From Tragulus kanchil (lineage: Eukaryota; Chordata; Mammalia; Artiodactyla; Tragulidae), in assembly GCA_022376925.1 (NCBI GenBank), contig JAIOJX010000030.1, positions 175,331,298-175,395,297 on the forward strand: a stretch of 64,000 nucleotides of DNA, in the 5' to 3' direction. This document shows positions 12,091-23,222 of the stretch, one piece after another (the stretch's first letter is position 1; every line of letters starts with the position of its first letter). The notes under the pieces were generated by a model. The model was not told the DNA's origin. It saw only the letters and a program-made list of their open reading frames with translations, and ran no database searches. The position numbers were made by a program, and so were the translations under genes.

Positions 12091-13295
12091 ATATGTAATG
12101 GATTGCCTAGCATGTTTATCCTATGGTGCTCTGAAGTCTACTTGTGACTGTAATTCTGTACTTAGAGCTAATACATTCTTCAGAGATGTCAGATGCGTGT
12201 GTGTGTATGAGTGTGTGTGTTTATGAATAATATCATTTCCTTGTGGGTGTGAATCTCACCCTCTCTGTGATTCCTGTGCCCTGACCGTATTGCTAGGCAA
12301 CACCAAGCAACACGCAGCCCACATTCTCCTCATTCCTTTTGATGTTCCGCACATGGACTTATGCTTTTCCGTGCAAGCCGCATCACGCCACTGGGTTTAG
12401 AATTTGGGGTTTTTAAGACATCAGGTGTCCCCTCAGATCTATGCCAAGTGACCATACTTATCAGAAACTGACAGAAGATAGGAAGAGCGGGAATAGGGAA
12501 ATGCACATATTTAAGTCTTGACTGATAATGCATTAGTGAAATGAACTGTGATTCTTGTAGGTGACTTGAGGGAGAGAGAGGGTGCTGGCTTCTCTTCACA
12601 GCGCTCCTAGGACTTGGAGGTCATGGTGTATGGATTACACTTCTGATACTGGAGATGTCATACTTACACAGTTCACCAGATGAAAATCAGATTTCATAGC
12701 TCTTGGTAAAAACAGAGACTAGTATCTTCAGATCTGGCTGTAGATTTGAACAGAGTACAGTGCATGGATCTTTCATCACAACCTGAAGTCACGTATAGCC
12801 CTCTTGCCTTCTGTTTCTAGAGAAGGTCAGAGAGGCTTCCGTAGGTTAGAAAATGCCAGAACTGGGCCTACAGTGGACAAACACAGAGAACTTCATTAGC
12901 ATACAAAAGATCTCCAATATTCTGATTAAGTCACAGATGATAATCCAGATTTGGGAACTACTAGATTAAATGATCTCCAAGGTCAAGTCCAACCTTAATC
13001 CTGTTCCCCAGATTTTCCTAAACATTTGCTTGTTGTTTCCTTGGAAGTTTGTTAAAAATACAGGCTTTCTAGCTTTACGAATTTGGTCCCTCTCTAGGCA
13101 GAGACCTAAAAATCTGTATTTCTGCTTAAGTTTTTAAATTTTTGACCAGGTCAAATACTGAACAGGATTAGAAATTCCAAAAGACATAAAAGAATGTCAC
13201 TGAAAAGTCTCTTCTCCAACAGTGTCCTCCCAACATCCCAATTCACCTACCTGGAGGAGGTTCAATGCTATTGGTTCTTTGGTTGTTGGGTTTTT
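12091..13295. other. Unique sequence, no gene recognised
   Basis: Apart from a short TG-rich run (about 12195-12223), I see no repeat family, exon or RNA gene. Open frames are short and without recognisable domains. Confidence 0.45.
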
Positions 13296-13320
13296 TTGTG
13301 TGTATGTATATATATATATA

Positions 13321-13353
<33 letters not shown>

Positions 13354-13460
13354 TTGTATATATATATATATATATATTCTTCTAGCAATATGTGAATATA
13401 TAAAACATATAAGTATACATATATTTATGTGTGTGTGTGTGTGTGTGTGTTTTAAAGAAA
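13296..13460. repeat. TA/TG microsatellite
   Basis: Two TA/TG blocks at 13305-13378 and 13429-13451 separated by unique AT-rich sequence. Open frames on both strands across it (Tyr/Ile repeats) are artefacts. Confidence 0.95.
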
Positions 13461-14307
13461 AATTCAAAGGGTATACCATTGGAAAGCCAGTTCATTCATG
13501 GTTCTGATCACCTTTTCTCTTCCGATACAATCAGATTTCATCACTTTTACCAGTTTCTTGTGTGTCCCTGAAAGAGATAGGTCTTTGTCATTTTAACAAG
13601 TGACTCAGGCTATTCTTACTATTCTTAATCTGATCTATCATAGTTGAAACAGCAAGAAAACTTCACTTGGTTACCCGAGTTGTATGAAATGCATTTAGTT
13701 GGAGTCTTTCCTGGATGTTATACCTAAATTTGTTCATTTAATCAATATTGAAAAAAGGCCTCCTATGTTGTGGGGCTTAGGTGGGTGTGAACAATGAACC
13801 CAGCTCACAGGCGCTTATAATCTAACAGAGGAAACAGCAGCCACTTTCAGCCCGAATGTGGTGAGGAAGGTGTGTTTAGGGACCACAGCAGCTTCCTGGC
13901 TTTGGAGGTGAGGGGGACTTCCTGAAGGGGGGCTTTCACCCTGAGGCAAAGGGAATGATGAGGTGGTGCTGACCCGGCAAATGGAGAAGGAAAGTATTTC
14001 TGACAGAGAAGGAAACATGCAAAAGCTTTAAGTTTTGATCCAGCATGCTGCTCTCGATAACCAAAAAGTAAAGCATTTTAATGTTTGTATACAGCAGAAA
14101 AAGCTCAAGATAAAATGAGGGAGGTAAATGGGGCTCAAAATGAGATGGGAAAATACATGATGGCTCTGAAACGCAGGGATTCAGCTTGAGAACGATACAA
14201 CCAGGGTTTGTTTTTTGTATTTTTTTTTTTAAGTGAGTCAAGCTTGGTGCTCTGTGATGACTTAGGTGAGTGAGGAGGGAGGTCCAAGAGGCAGAGAGTA
14301 TATCTAC
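13461..14307. other. Unique sequence, no gene recognised
   Basis: No mobile element or exon that I can name. The minus-strand 159-codon frame (13936-14415) starts in the neighbouring L1 tail and has low-complexity Leu/Phe/Cys content, so I do not call it. Confidence 0.4.
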
Positions 14308-14397
14308 ACATCCTATACAGCAGAAACTAACACAGCAGTGTAAAGCAATTTTACTGCAATAAAAGATAAAACAGCATATATTAAAAAAAAAAAAAAG
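14308..14397 (+). mobile_element. L1 3' end with poly(A), sense, 5'-truncated
   Basis: 'cctatacagcagaaactaac' followed by 'acagcagtgtaaagcaattt' and an A-tail at about 14383-14397. This is the terminal segment of the artiodactyl L1 3' UTR. Confidence 0.85.
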
Positions 14398-14540
14398 AAT
14401 CGCAAGAGGGTGCAAGTAGAGGCGGAAAGAGAATTTCAGAGGAGGCTGTCAAAAGAAACAGGAATGGCCTAAATTAGATGACTGTGGTAGGGAGAGAAAA
14501 AAACAGGAGACATTGTGAAGTTACTTAGCCACTAAACAGG

Positions 14541-14756
14541 GGCTTCCCTGGTGGCTCAGCGGTGAAAGATCCGCCTGCAATGCAGAAGCTGCAGGTTCGA
14601 TCCCTGGGTGGAGAAGATCCCCTGGAGGAAGAAATGTCAACCCAGTCCAGTATTCCTGCCTGTATTCCGTGGACAGAGGAGCCTGGTGGGCGACAGTCCA
14701 TGGGGTTCGCAAAGAGTCAGGCATGACTGATCGACTGAGCACACACACACGCAGCA
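14541..14756 (+). mobile_element. Bov-tA SINE, sense
   Basis: Classic Bov-tA: starts ggcttccctggtggctcagc, has the B-box 'ggttcgatccc', the 'gatcccctggagga' centre and 'gtcaggcatgactga', then a CA-rich tail. Perfect 10-base target-site duplication actaaacagg at 14531-14540 and 14757-14766. Its presence marks the genome as ruminant. Confidence 0.97.
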
Positions 14757-14769
14757 ACTAAACAGGAAA

Positions 14770-16864
14770 AAAACAACAAAATGTAGCTTCAGCAGGACTG
14801 GCTGATTGATTGAAAAGGGGAAATAACTGGGATACCCCCAGATGTCTAGAATGGGTCATTAGGTGTTTTCACTTCCATTGGGGACACAGGTGGGAAAGCG
14901 GTTTGAGAAAGGGGATTTGGGAGAAGGAAGGAAGGAGTTTGACATTTTGAGTTTAAGGAAGAAAGAAGAGCTAAATTAAAGTCTCGAGTGCCACTGAGAA
15001 ACAAGTGATTTGGTGGTGGTTGGTGGTGGGATAGGAATTTTCTTTAAACCTTACTTATTTTGCATCTTGACCTGTACCACTGCTTTTCACCCTGTGGTCC
15101 ACACTCCACCACCCCTCCTGAATCAGGTCTTTCCCTCCTTTCTGCATCCCTCAGAGTGGAGGGGTCGGAAGCACAGTCCTGTGTTACAAGCTGCCATGTT
15201 TACGAAATTAGGTTCTGTAAAAAATCCTCTTGAGGTGGTTATAAACCATGACCTAATGGCCCCGTGTTTACCAGCATAGTATACAAAACAGATTCTGACT
15301 GTTCCGTTTTTCATTCACTTTGGATACTAATGATACCTCTTCAGTATTACACGGACAACGATTGCACTGTGGATCTATCTGGAACAGTAAGCCTGCAGCC
15401 CTGGTGGCCTTTGCCATTTGTTTGCAGTTATTAATTCCTTTTGCTGGACTCAAAAGAGCTTAAGCAAGTTAGATATTTGAAAATACCCACCTTTGTTTTG
15501 AGCTGTGAACAGCCAGCCAGAGGCATTTTAAACTGCAAGGGGGGACTAAGCAAGTAAGATCTTTGCTGTTGTGCAGAGAAATCTGAAGAATTTTATGCAT
15601 CCTTCAGTGATTCCTCAATGGTTCATTGTCTCTCGTCTGTATGGTACGGCTCTAGGACAGATTTCTCGCTGAACTTCACAGCATGGGTGGAAGAGAGTAA
15701 TTTGGCCTTTAGTTTTCCCTGGCAGTCCGTGCCAGTCCATTTATATTGTATGTTCACAGGAGAGCTGACAAGTGTTGAAAGGTTTTATTCGATATGCATT
15801 TTTTAAAGTAGAAAAAAAACAAAATGTAGCTTCAGCAGGACTGGCTGATTGATTGAAAAGGGGAAATAACTGGGATACCCCCAGATGTCTAGAATGGGTC
15901 ATTAGGTGTTTTCACTTCCATTGGGGACACAGGTGGGAAAGCGGTTTGAGAAAGGGGATTTGGGAGAAGGAAGGAAGGAGTTTGACATTTTGAGTTTAAG
16001 GAAGAAAGAAGAGCTAAATTAAAGTCTCGAGTGCCACTGAGAAACAAGTGATTTGGTGGTGGTTGGTGGTGGGATAGGAATTTTCTTTAAACCTTACTTA
16101 TTTTGCATCTTGACCTGTACCACTGCTTTTCACCCTGTGGTCCACACTCCACCACCCCTCCTGAATCAGGTCTTTCCCTCCTTTCTGCATCCCTCAGAGT
16201 GGAGGGGTCGGAAGCACAGTCCTGTGTTACAAGCTGCCATGTTTACGAAATTAGGTTCTGTAAAAAATCCTCTTGAGGTGGTTATAAACCATGACCTAAT
16301 GGCCCCGTGTTTACCAGCATAGTATACAAAACAGATTCTGACTGTTCCGTTTTTCATTCACTTTGGATACTAATGATACCTCTTCAGTATTGCACGGACA
16401 ACGATTGCACTGTGGATCTATCTGCGGAACAGTAAGCCTGCAGCCCTGGTGGCCTTTGCCATTTGTTTGCAGTTATTAATTCCTTTTGCTGGACTCAAAA
16501 GAGCTTAAGCAAGTTAGATATTTGAAAATACCCACCTTTGTTTTGAGCTGTGAACAGCCAGCCAGAGGCATTTTAAACTGCAAGGGGGGACTAAGCAAGT
16601 AAGATCTTTGCTGTTGTGCAGAGAAATCTGAAGAATTTTATGCATCCTTCAGTGATTCCTCAATGGTTCATTGTCTCTCGTCTGTATGGTACGGCTCTAG
16701 GACAGATTTCTCGCTGAACTTCACAGCATGGGTGGAAGAGAGTAATTTGGCCTTTAGTTTTCCCTGGCAGTCCGTGCCAGTCCATTTATATTGTATGTTC
16801 ACAGGAGAGCTGACAAGTGTTGAAAGGTTTTATTCGATATGCATTTTTTAAAGTAGAAAAAAAA
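14770..16864. repeat. Direct tandem duplication 4 (~1.04 kb unit)
   Basis: Copy 1 is 14770-15810, copy 2 is about 15811-16864 (offset 1043, 1045 after a two-base difference near 15380/16424). The junction falls in an A-run, a shared short homology. Otherwise nearly identical unique sequence. Confidence 0.95.
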
Positions 16865-17374
16865 TCTGTAAAAATAGGTACTTTTTAGTTAGTTTTCCAA
16901 GTTATTCTTAAGATCATAACTAGTTCTGTTTCACGAAGGAGTTCCACCTCAAATAGACCAACTGACTCTGTTAATCAGTCTGGGCTGTATTTAATATTCA
17001 CGACAAACCATATACTGTATGGACCATTTTTAATGCTATAAATGCAAAATCACGTTATTTTTCTGTGTAACTTGTAAAAGCCATTCCTTCTAAAACGGGG
17101 CTGCTTATGCTAATTTGTTATAGTTAGTGAGTTACAGGCGGCTCTGTGAATTTACTTTTCTTGGCAGTTCTAGAATATCCTGCCATAACACATACTGAAA
17201 AACTGTTTGATGGGTTATGAAAATCTGGATGTACTAAAGGTACATATTGTGCAAACCATAAAATAAATACATGATTACATTTTAAAAATCTGTTACCAGG
17301 TTAAGGAAATTGTCATTATAACAACCCAAGGAAAATTAAACCCTTTTCAATGGAAGATTTACTTTCTATTTGTA
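16865..17374. other. AT-rich unique sequence
   Basis: No mobile element recognised. It is not low-complexity and contains no long frame. It could be ordinary intergenic DNA or a conserved non-coding segment; the sequence alone does not tell. Confidence 0.35.
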
Positions 17375-17387
17375 CATCCTGTAAATA

Positions 17388-17536
17388 CTTTTTTAATATT
17401 TATTTTTACTTATCTATTTGTCTGTACTAGGTCTTAGGTACAGCATGTGGGACCTAGTTCCCAGACCAGGGATTGAATCCCGGGTCCCTTGCATTGGGAA
17501 TGCAGAGACTTAGCCACTGGACCACCAGGGAAGTTC
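17388..17536 (-). mobile_element. Short CHR-type SINE, antisense
   Basis: Complement of a tRNA-headed SINE ('ccagaccagggattgaatcc', ending 'ccaccagggaagttcc'). Perfect 13-base target-site duplication catcctgtaaata at 17375-17387 and 17537-17549. Confidence 0.93.
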
Positions 17537-18408
17537 CATCCTGTAAATATTTTTAATGTCCAATTCTGGCTCCATCTTGATGGTCTTTCTGGGGGCTTGG
17601 GGAACCTGTCTGCTGAAGGTAAACTAGATTCCCCCTAGAACCTACCTTGGAGGTAGGTCACACCTCATGGCTTGAATTAATATTCTGAGTAAAGTGTAAG
17701 AAATACGAGTTGTCAAGATTATTGGTGCAGAATAGATTTAGAAATTTTTAGCATTATTTCTAAGCAAGCCAACCGAGTTCTATTATTGCAAGGATGTTGA
17801 ATTCAAGGTCTGTCAATATTAATGTTGCCACTGATATATGGTTGCTTCAACAGTAATTAAGGAATAAGGTATGTGACTTGGTTTGGTGCTGTGTTAAGTA
17901 TACCTCAGCAACTCCTTTGAGACAGTCTTCAGCCTCTAGGAGCTGGAATTTCTAACAGATGAAAAGATTTGGGGGAAGAAACAAAGGCCATTCATTTGGT
18001 CACTTAGTCAGCAAACGTATATGGGGAATCTCCTTTGCCCAAGGTCCCTCATCACACTGTCTTTAGGGGATACACTGTGGCAAGCAGCAGAGATTGGGTT
18101 CTTATTATTGTGTTCTATCAGGGAGATAAAACATGTAACAACAAATCCATACAATTAATTAGTTAACAGAATTGTATTTCAAAAGATACCCACAGAGGGG
18201 GTTGAGGCAAGGTATCTGGTGTTGGGTGGAGGAACAAGCTTCATTTTAAGGGAGTTCTTAAAGTTTAAGAAAGCGTTTGGAATGAAATAGGATACAATTT
18301 TAATTGTGTCAAGTTGGAACAAACCAGAATCCTTGTACTTAAAGATGAAGAGTCAAAATATCTTTAAGAGAAAGACAGTGTAATTTGGTGATAATCTTTC
18401 TTAAAGGA

Positions 18409-18652
18409 TTTGCTTATTTATTTTTGGTTGCACTGAGTCTTCGATGCAGTTCACAAGCTTCTCATTGTGGTTGCCGAGAGCACAGACTCTAGGCGTGAAG
18501 GGCTTCAGTACTTGCGGCACGGGGCTCAGTACTTGCAGCTGGCAGGCTTAGTTGCTTCCCATGGCATGGGAGATCTTCCTAGACCAGGGATCACACTTGT
18601 GTCCCTCACATTGGCAGGCAGATTCCTATCCATTGTACTACCAGGGAAGCCC
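18409..18652 (-). mobile_element. CHR-type SINE, antisense, copy 1
   Basis: Complement of the CHR body ('ggttgcactgagtcttcgatg', 'gcttagttgcttcccatgg') and head ('agaccagggatcacac', 'ctaccagggaagccc'). Confidence 0.9.
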
Positions 18653-19531
18653 TAATGACTGTCTTATATAGGCTGGAAGATATCCTTACATCACGTGCTG
18701 AAGACAATTTCTTACCACATGAAGGAATGACTTTTAATCGTGGGCAAGAGTAAGCTATTATATTCCACTTAAGAAGGAGGGAAAATGGATAAGAAATGCA
18801 GATGGCCAATTAACTTCTTCAGTCAAACCTCATGCATAAGTTAAGAAATACGAGTTGTCAAGATTATTGGTGCAGAATAGATTTAGAAATTTTTAGCATA
18901 TTCACCCTTTTGCAAGGATGTTGAATTCAAGGTCTGTCAATATTAATGTTGCCACTGATATATGGTTGCTTCAACAGTAATTAAGGAATAAGGTATGTGA
19001 CTTGGTTTGGTGCTGTGTTAAGTATACCTCAGCAACTCCTTTGAGACAGTCTTCAGCCTCTAGGAGCTGGAATTTCTAACAGATGAAAAGATTTGGGGGA
19101 AGAAACAAAGGCCATTCATTTGGTCACTTAGTCAGCAAACGTATATGGGGAATCTCCTTTGCCCAAGGTCCCTCATCACACTGTCTTTAGGGGATACACT
19201 GTGGCAAGCAGCAGAGATTGGGTTCTTATTATTGTGTTCTATCAGGGAGATAAAACATGTAACAACAAATCCATACAATTAATTAGTTAACAGAATTGTA
19301 TTTCAAAAGATACCCACAGAGGGGGTTGAGGCAAGGTATCTGGTGTTGGGTGGAGGAACAAGCTTCATTTTAAGGGAGTTCTTAAAGTTTAAGAAAGCGT
19401 TTGGAATGAAATAGGATACAATTTTAATTGTGTCAAGTTGGAACAAACCAGAATCCTTGTACTTAAAGATGAAGAGTCAAAATATCTTTAAGAGAAAGAC
19501 AGTGTAATTTGGTGATAATCTTTCTTAAAGG

Positions 19532-19775
19532 ATTTGCTTATTTATTTTTGGTTGCACTGAGTCTTCGATGCAGTTCACAAGCTTCTCATTGTGGTTGCCG
19601 AGAGCACAGACTCTAGGCGTGAAGGGCTTCAGTACTTGCGCACGTGGCTCAGTACTTGCAGCTGGCAGGCTTAGTTGCTTCCCATGGCATGGGAGATCTT
19701 CCTAGACCAGGGATCACACTTGTGTCCCTCACATTGGCAGGCAGATTCCTATCCATTGTACTACCAGGGAAGCCC
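19532..19775 (-). mobile_element. CHR-type SINE, antisense, copy 2
   Basis: Same insertion as 18409-18652, repeated by duplication 5, with a few base differences near 19640. Confidence 0.9.
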
Positions 19776-20599
19776 TAATGACTGTCTTATATAGGCTGGA
19801 AGATATCCTTACATCACGTGCTGAAGACAATTTCTTACCACATGAAGGAATGACTTTTAATCGTGGGCAAGAGTAAGCTATTATATTCCACTTAAGAAGG
19901 AGGGAAAATGGATAAGAAATGCAGATGGCCAATTAACTTCTTCAGTCAAACCTCATGCACATGATTAAAAAATGTAAAATTTAACATTAAAAAAACCTTT
20001 ACCATGCCTGCATGTTTCTAAAAGCTTCAAATTGATTGAAATTCTTCAATGACAAGGTTAGGCTCCTTGATCAGTGATTGGTCTCACATGTTTCTAAGCA
20101 AAATGCAATGATTATATTTGAAGCTAAGACATAAGGACAGAGCTGTACAAAGAGAGCCCAAATTGAAGAAAGACAAATATATAATTAAAATGATTTTTCC
20201 AATTAACTCTTTCAATAATAAATTGCAACCAAACCTAATTAACTTTCAATTTCTAGCACAACCATGCAGTTTTATAAAATGTGTAATTTAACAGATATAA
20301 AACCAGGAATAAAGTAGATGAAATCATCTACTAGGCTTCGACTGGGTACAAAGATGAATTTACACTTACTCTTTGAAGGTAATATGTACATTATTGAAGG
20401 AAAATGATGAAACCCCCAAATTAAATCTCTCTCTTCTGATTCTGTTCTCATCTACCTGGTTCTCAGCCATCCTAGATCACTCAGACCAGCACATGCTGGA
20501 AATTACTATTACTTGTGTGTGTATACACAAGTTCTTTAGCTCCTATCAGCAAATCTCCATATGGCCTTGTTTCTTTTTACACAGGAGGTAACTTCCCCA

Positions 20600-21480
20600 G
20601 CACACAGTTGAGCCTTCCTTTTTTCTCACTTATTTCTTGGAGATCTTTTTCTATCAGTAGCAAATTCTTTCACTTTTTTTTTTTTTTTTTAAAGCAGCTA
20701 TATTGTATTACACTATATGAATGCACCATAATTTATTTGACATTGAGGCTGTTTTTAATAAATAGTTCTTCAGTGAACAGTCTTATGAGTGGTTACCTTG
20801 CGGATATACCCAGAAAGGTAGAATTACTAGTCAAAAATACGGTCACTAGTCCTTTTAGTAGCTATGGTGAGCATGCCCTGTGTTTTCACTAAGTTAAAGA
20901 TTGTATGAATTTAGGCGTCCATCATCAATATATGAGAATGTGTATGTTCAATTTGGTGTTACCAGTCTTTTAGAATTTTTTTTAGTGAATGATAGGAGAA
21001 AAACAGTATCTCACCTTATCATTATTTATCTCTTTTAATATTTTCTATTGGACTATAAGATTTTCTATAGTGCCTATTTTCTCCCATTAGGAAGGCAAGA
21101 TCTTCACTAGGTATATGAGTTGTACCGATTTTTAATCTCACCTTCTCATCTGTTTTTTGACTTGTGGGGATGACTTTTGCCCCAAATGATGTAGTTGAGT
21201 TTATCATTTGATTCTTTTATGGCATTCGAATTTGACTCATTGTTGAAAAGGGCGTTTGAATTTGACTCAAGATCATTAAGACAGCATCCTGTTTTTCTTC
21301 TTAGGCTTCAATACTTGTCATTATTTGTCTTAAAATTTTTTTATGCGTTTGGAATTTTTCTTGGGCTAGGATATGCATTTTCCACCCTAAGATGCTACCC
21401 AGTTATCTCTGTATTATAACCACACAGTTTTGTGATGTCATTTTAATCTCATATGTATTTGGATCAATTTTTTAACTTTT
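20600..21480 (-). mobile_element. Old L1M LINE, antisense
   Basis: Diverged antisense L1: 'aatttatttgacattgaggctg', 'tcttcagtgaacagtc', 'atacccagaaaggtagaatt', then 'attttctcccattaggaag' and 'cccagttatctctgt', in the order expected for the 3' half of L1. Boundaries are soft. Confidence 0.65.
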
Positions 21481-22203
21481 AAGAATATGTATTTTTTTTA
21501 CAGATTTCAACTCTTGCAAATGTTCCTATACTGTGTCTGTGTTGAGACTCATTTTAGGTAACTTAAGTGTTTACTTTTTAAAATTTTAAATATGCTTTTT
21601 CCTCCTAACAAGGTTTGTATTAGTTGCTTCCTGAAGCAGTATCTTTAGAAAGTTTGCAGAGTGAAATATGTGTTTGAACCTGTGTGAAAATATTATTCGC
21701 ATTATAACTAATTCTGCAAAAGCTGAAATCTTATGGAAAAGAAAAATCTATTTCAAGTGAACTTCCCAGGGAACCTCCATAAACTCTTATCAGAAATATT
21801 TCTTTATTATGTATATTTTAAAGATTGATTAGTTGGACAAAGAGCTGTAATAAAGCCTTTTAGATCGACCTCAGAATCCCTCAGTGAGGTTACTTAGAGA
21901 CTTATCCTTAAGTCACATTTATTGCAGGCTGGTTTTGTCACTTTTTAAAAATATTTTTAAATTGGAAACAACAGTGGGCTGGTTATATAATACTTGTAAT
22001 GGCAGGATTTGGGGGAAAATATCAGGCCTGCAGGTTTTACATAATCACATGCAAAGTCATGTGTGAGTGGAAAAGGGGGAAGAGACCTGGGGGTGCACAC
22101 AGATGATTTCTGGTTTGATCTGGAAGATTATATAGCTGAGAATAAAGATCCCATAGATGTTCTGCTGACACCAGAATCCCACCAGCTTGTTGTTGTTTGT
22201 TTC
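21481..22203. other. Unique AT-rich sequence
   Basis: No repeat recognised. It includes a short acidic open frame starting at 22063, discussed in the findings. No RNA gene is seen. Confidence 0.35.
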
Positions 22204-22475
22204 TTTTTGAATTTTTGCCCTGTTGTATTGGTTTTTTATTTATTCACTCTCATCCATCTTCACTCTTTGGCCTATGTGGGCCTCCCATCGCAGTGGCCTC
22301 TCCTGTTGCAGAGCACCAGCTCTGGGCACATGCGCGCCAGAGCGCTGGCTCGCAATTGGGCACACAGGTCCAGCCACTCGGAGGCACGTGGGATCTTCCT
22401 GTACCAGGGATCAAACTGGCGCTCCTTGCACTGCAAGGCGGACTCTTTACGCACTCGACCACCAGGAAAACCCCC
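22204..22475 (-). mobile_element. Composite tRNA-headed SINE (tail type A), antisense
   Basis: The head complement at the right end includes 'ccagggatcaaactgg' and 'ccttgcactgcaaggcgg'. The body 'ctttggcctatgtgggcctc' and 'cagagcaccagctctgggc' is unlike Bov-tA or CHR. The tail complement includes 'ttattcactctcatccatct'. Overlapping frames of 70-150 codons are translations of this repeat. Confidence 0.85.
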
Positions 22476-22966
22476 GCCAGTTGGTTTTAAGCCCAATGCA
22501 CATAGGTTGATTTAGACACTGGACCACCCGCACTCGTCCTATTCCTGACTTGACTGAATCAAATAAGGTCTGTTTGAAAAGCTTGAAATTAGTATTCATA
22601 TAAACAGGGAAATGCTGAAACCAGCTGGCATTCTGTAAATGAAATCTCTAGAACAGGAACTTGGCATACTTTTCTTCTTGATTATTTTGCTAAGTCGTCA
22701 ACCATAAATGGTCCTAACTTGGGTCAACTCTCTGAATCTAAGGAATATGTCCACCTAAGCGTTTCACAGGGTTTTTAAAATTGTAAAAGATAACTTGGAT
22801 TTAATATAGACTTGGCTATTTATAAAAACGTCAATTTGGCCATCAGGAAAGAATGACATAGTATGCTGGAAAAGAGGGGAAGCCGTTTCATTCCTATCAG
22901 ATGTGGAGAAGAACTTAGTCTCAGCTTGATCTCCTGTAAGGCCTGGAAGTAGAAAAAAAAAATCCT

Positions 22967-23060
22967 CACTATGCTGTGCATCTGACAGGAACACAACATT
23001 GTAAATTAATTGTACTTCAATATGAAAATGGTAAATAAATAAATAAAAGCAAAAAGAAAA
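22967..23060 (+). mobile_element. L1 3' end with A-rich tail, sense
   Basis: 'gaacacaacattgtaaatta' and 'ttgtacttcaatatgaaa', then (ATAA)n and A-rich tail: the terminal bases of the artiodactyl L1 3' UTR. Confidence 0.8.
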
Positions 23061-23222
23061 AGAAATCCAAGTTACTTCCTAAGTTTGTATCAGCATATCT
23101 TTTCTTCTTCAGAATATTTGTCATGAAATTGAAATGAACACATGAAAAATGCAAGTCCAATCTCCTCACTGGAAACTTAAGAAGATCACTTGAAGAAAAC
23201 GTCTCATTAGCTGTACACTGAA

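Larger units (their letters stand above)
17697..19959. repeat. Direct tandem duplication 5 (~1.12 kb unit)
   Basis: Copy 1 is 17697-18836, copy 2 is 18842-19959. The offset is 1145 at the left edge and 1123 after about 60 bases. The first part of copy 2 is garbled: 22 bases are missing and the neighbouring bases scrambled (18898-18912) where copy 1 has clean sequence. Confidence 0.95.

Noticed and set aside
13936..14415. 159-codon minus-strand open frame
   Set aside because: Starts in an L1 poly(A) region, has low-complexity Leu/Phe/Ser content and no recognisable domain or splice signals.
14541..14620. tRNA-like A- and B-box sequence
   Set aside because: It is the head of a Bov-tA SINE with target-site duplications, not a tRNA gene. 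The same applies to all other 'ggttcgatccc' hits in the window.
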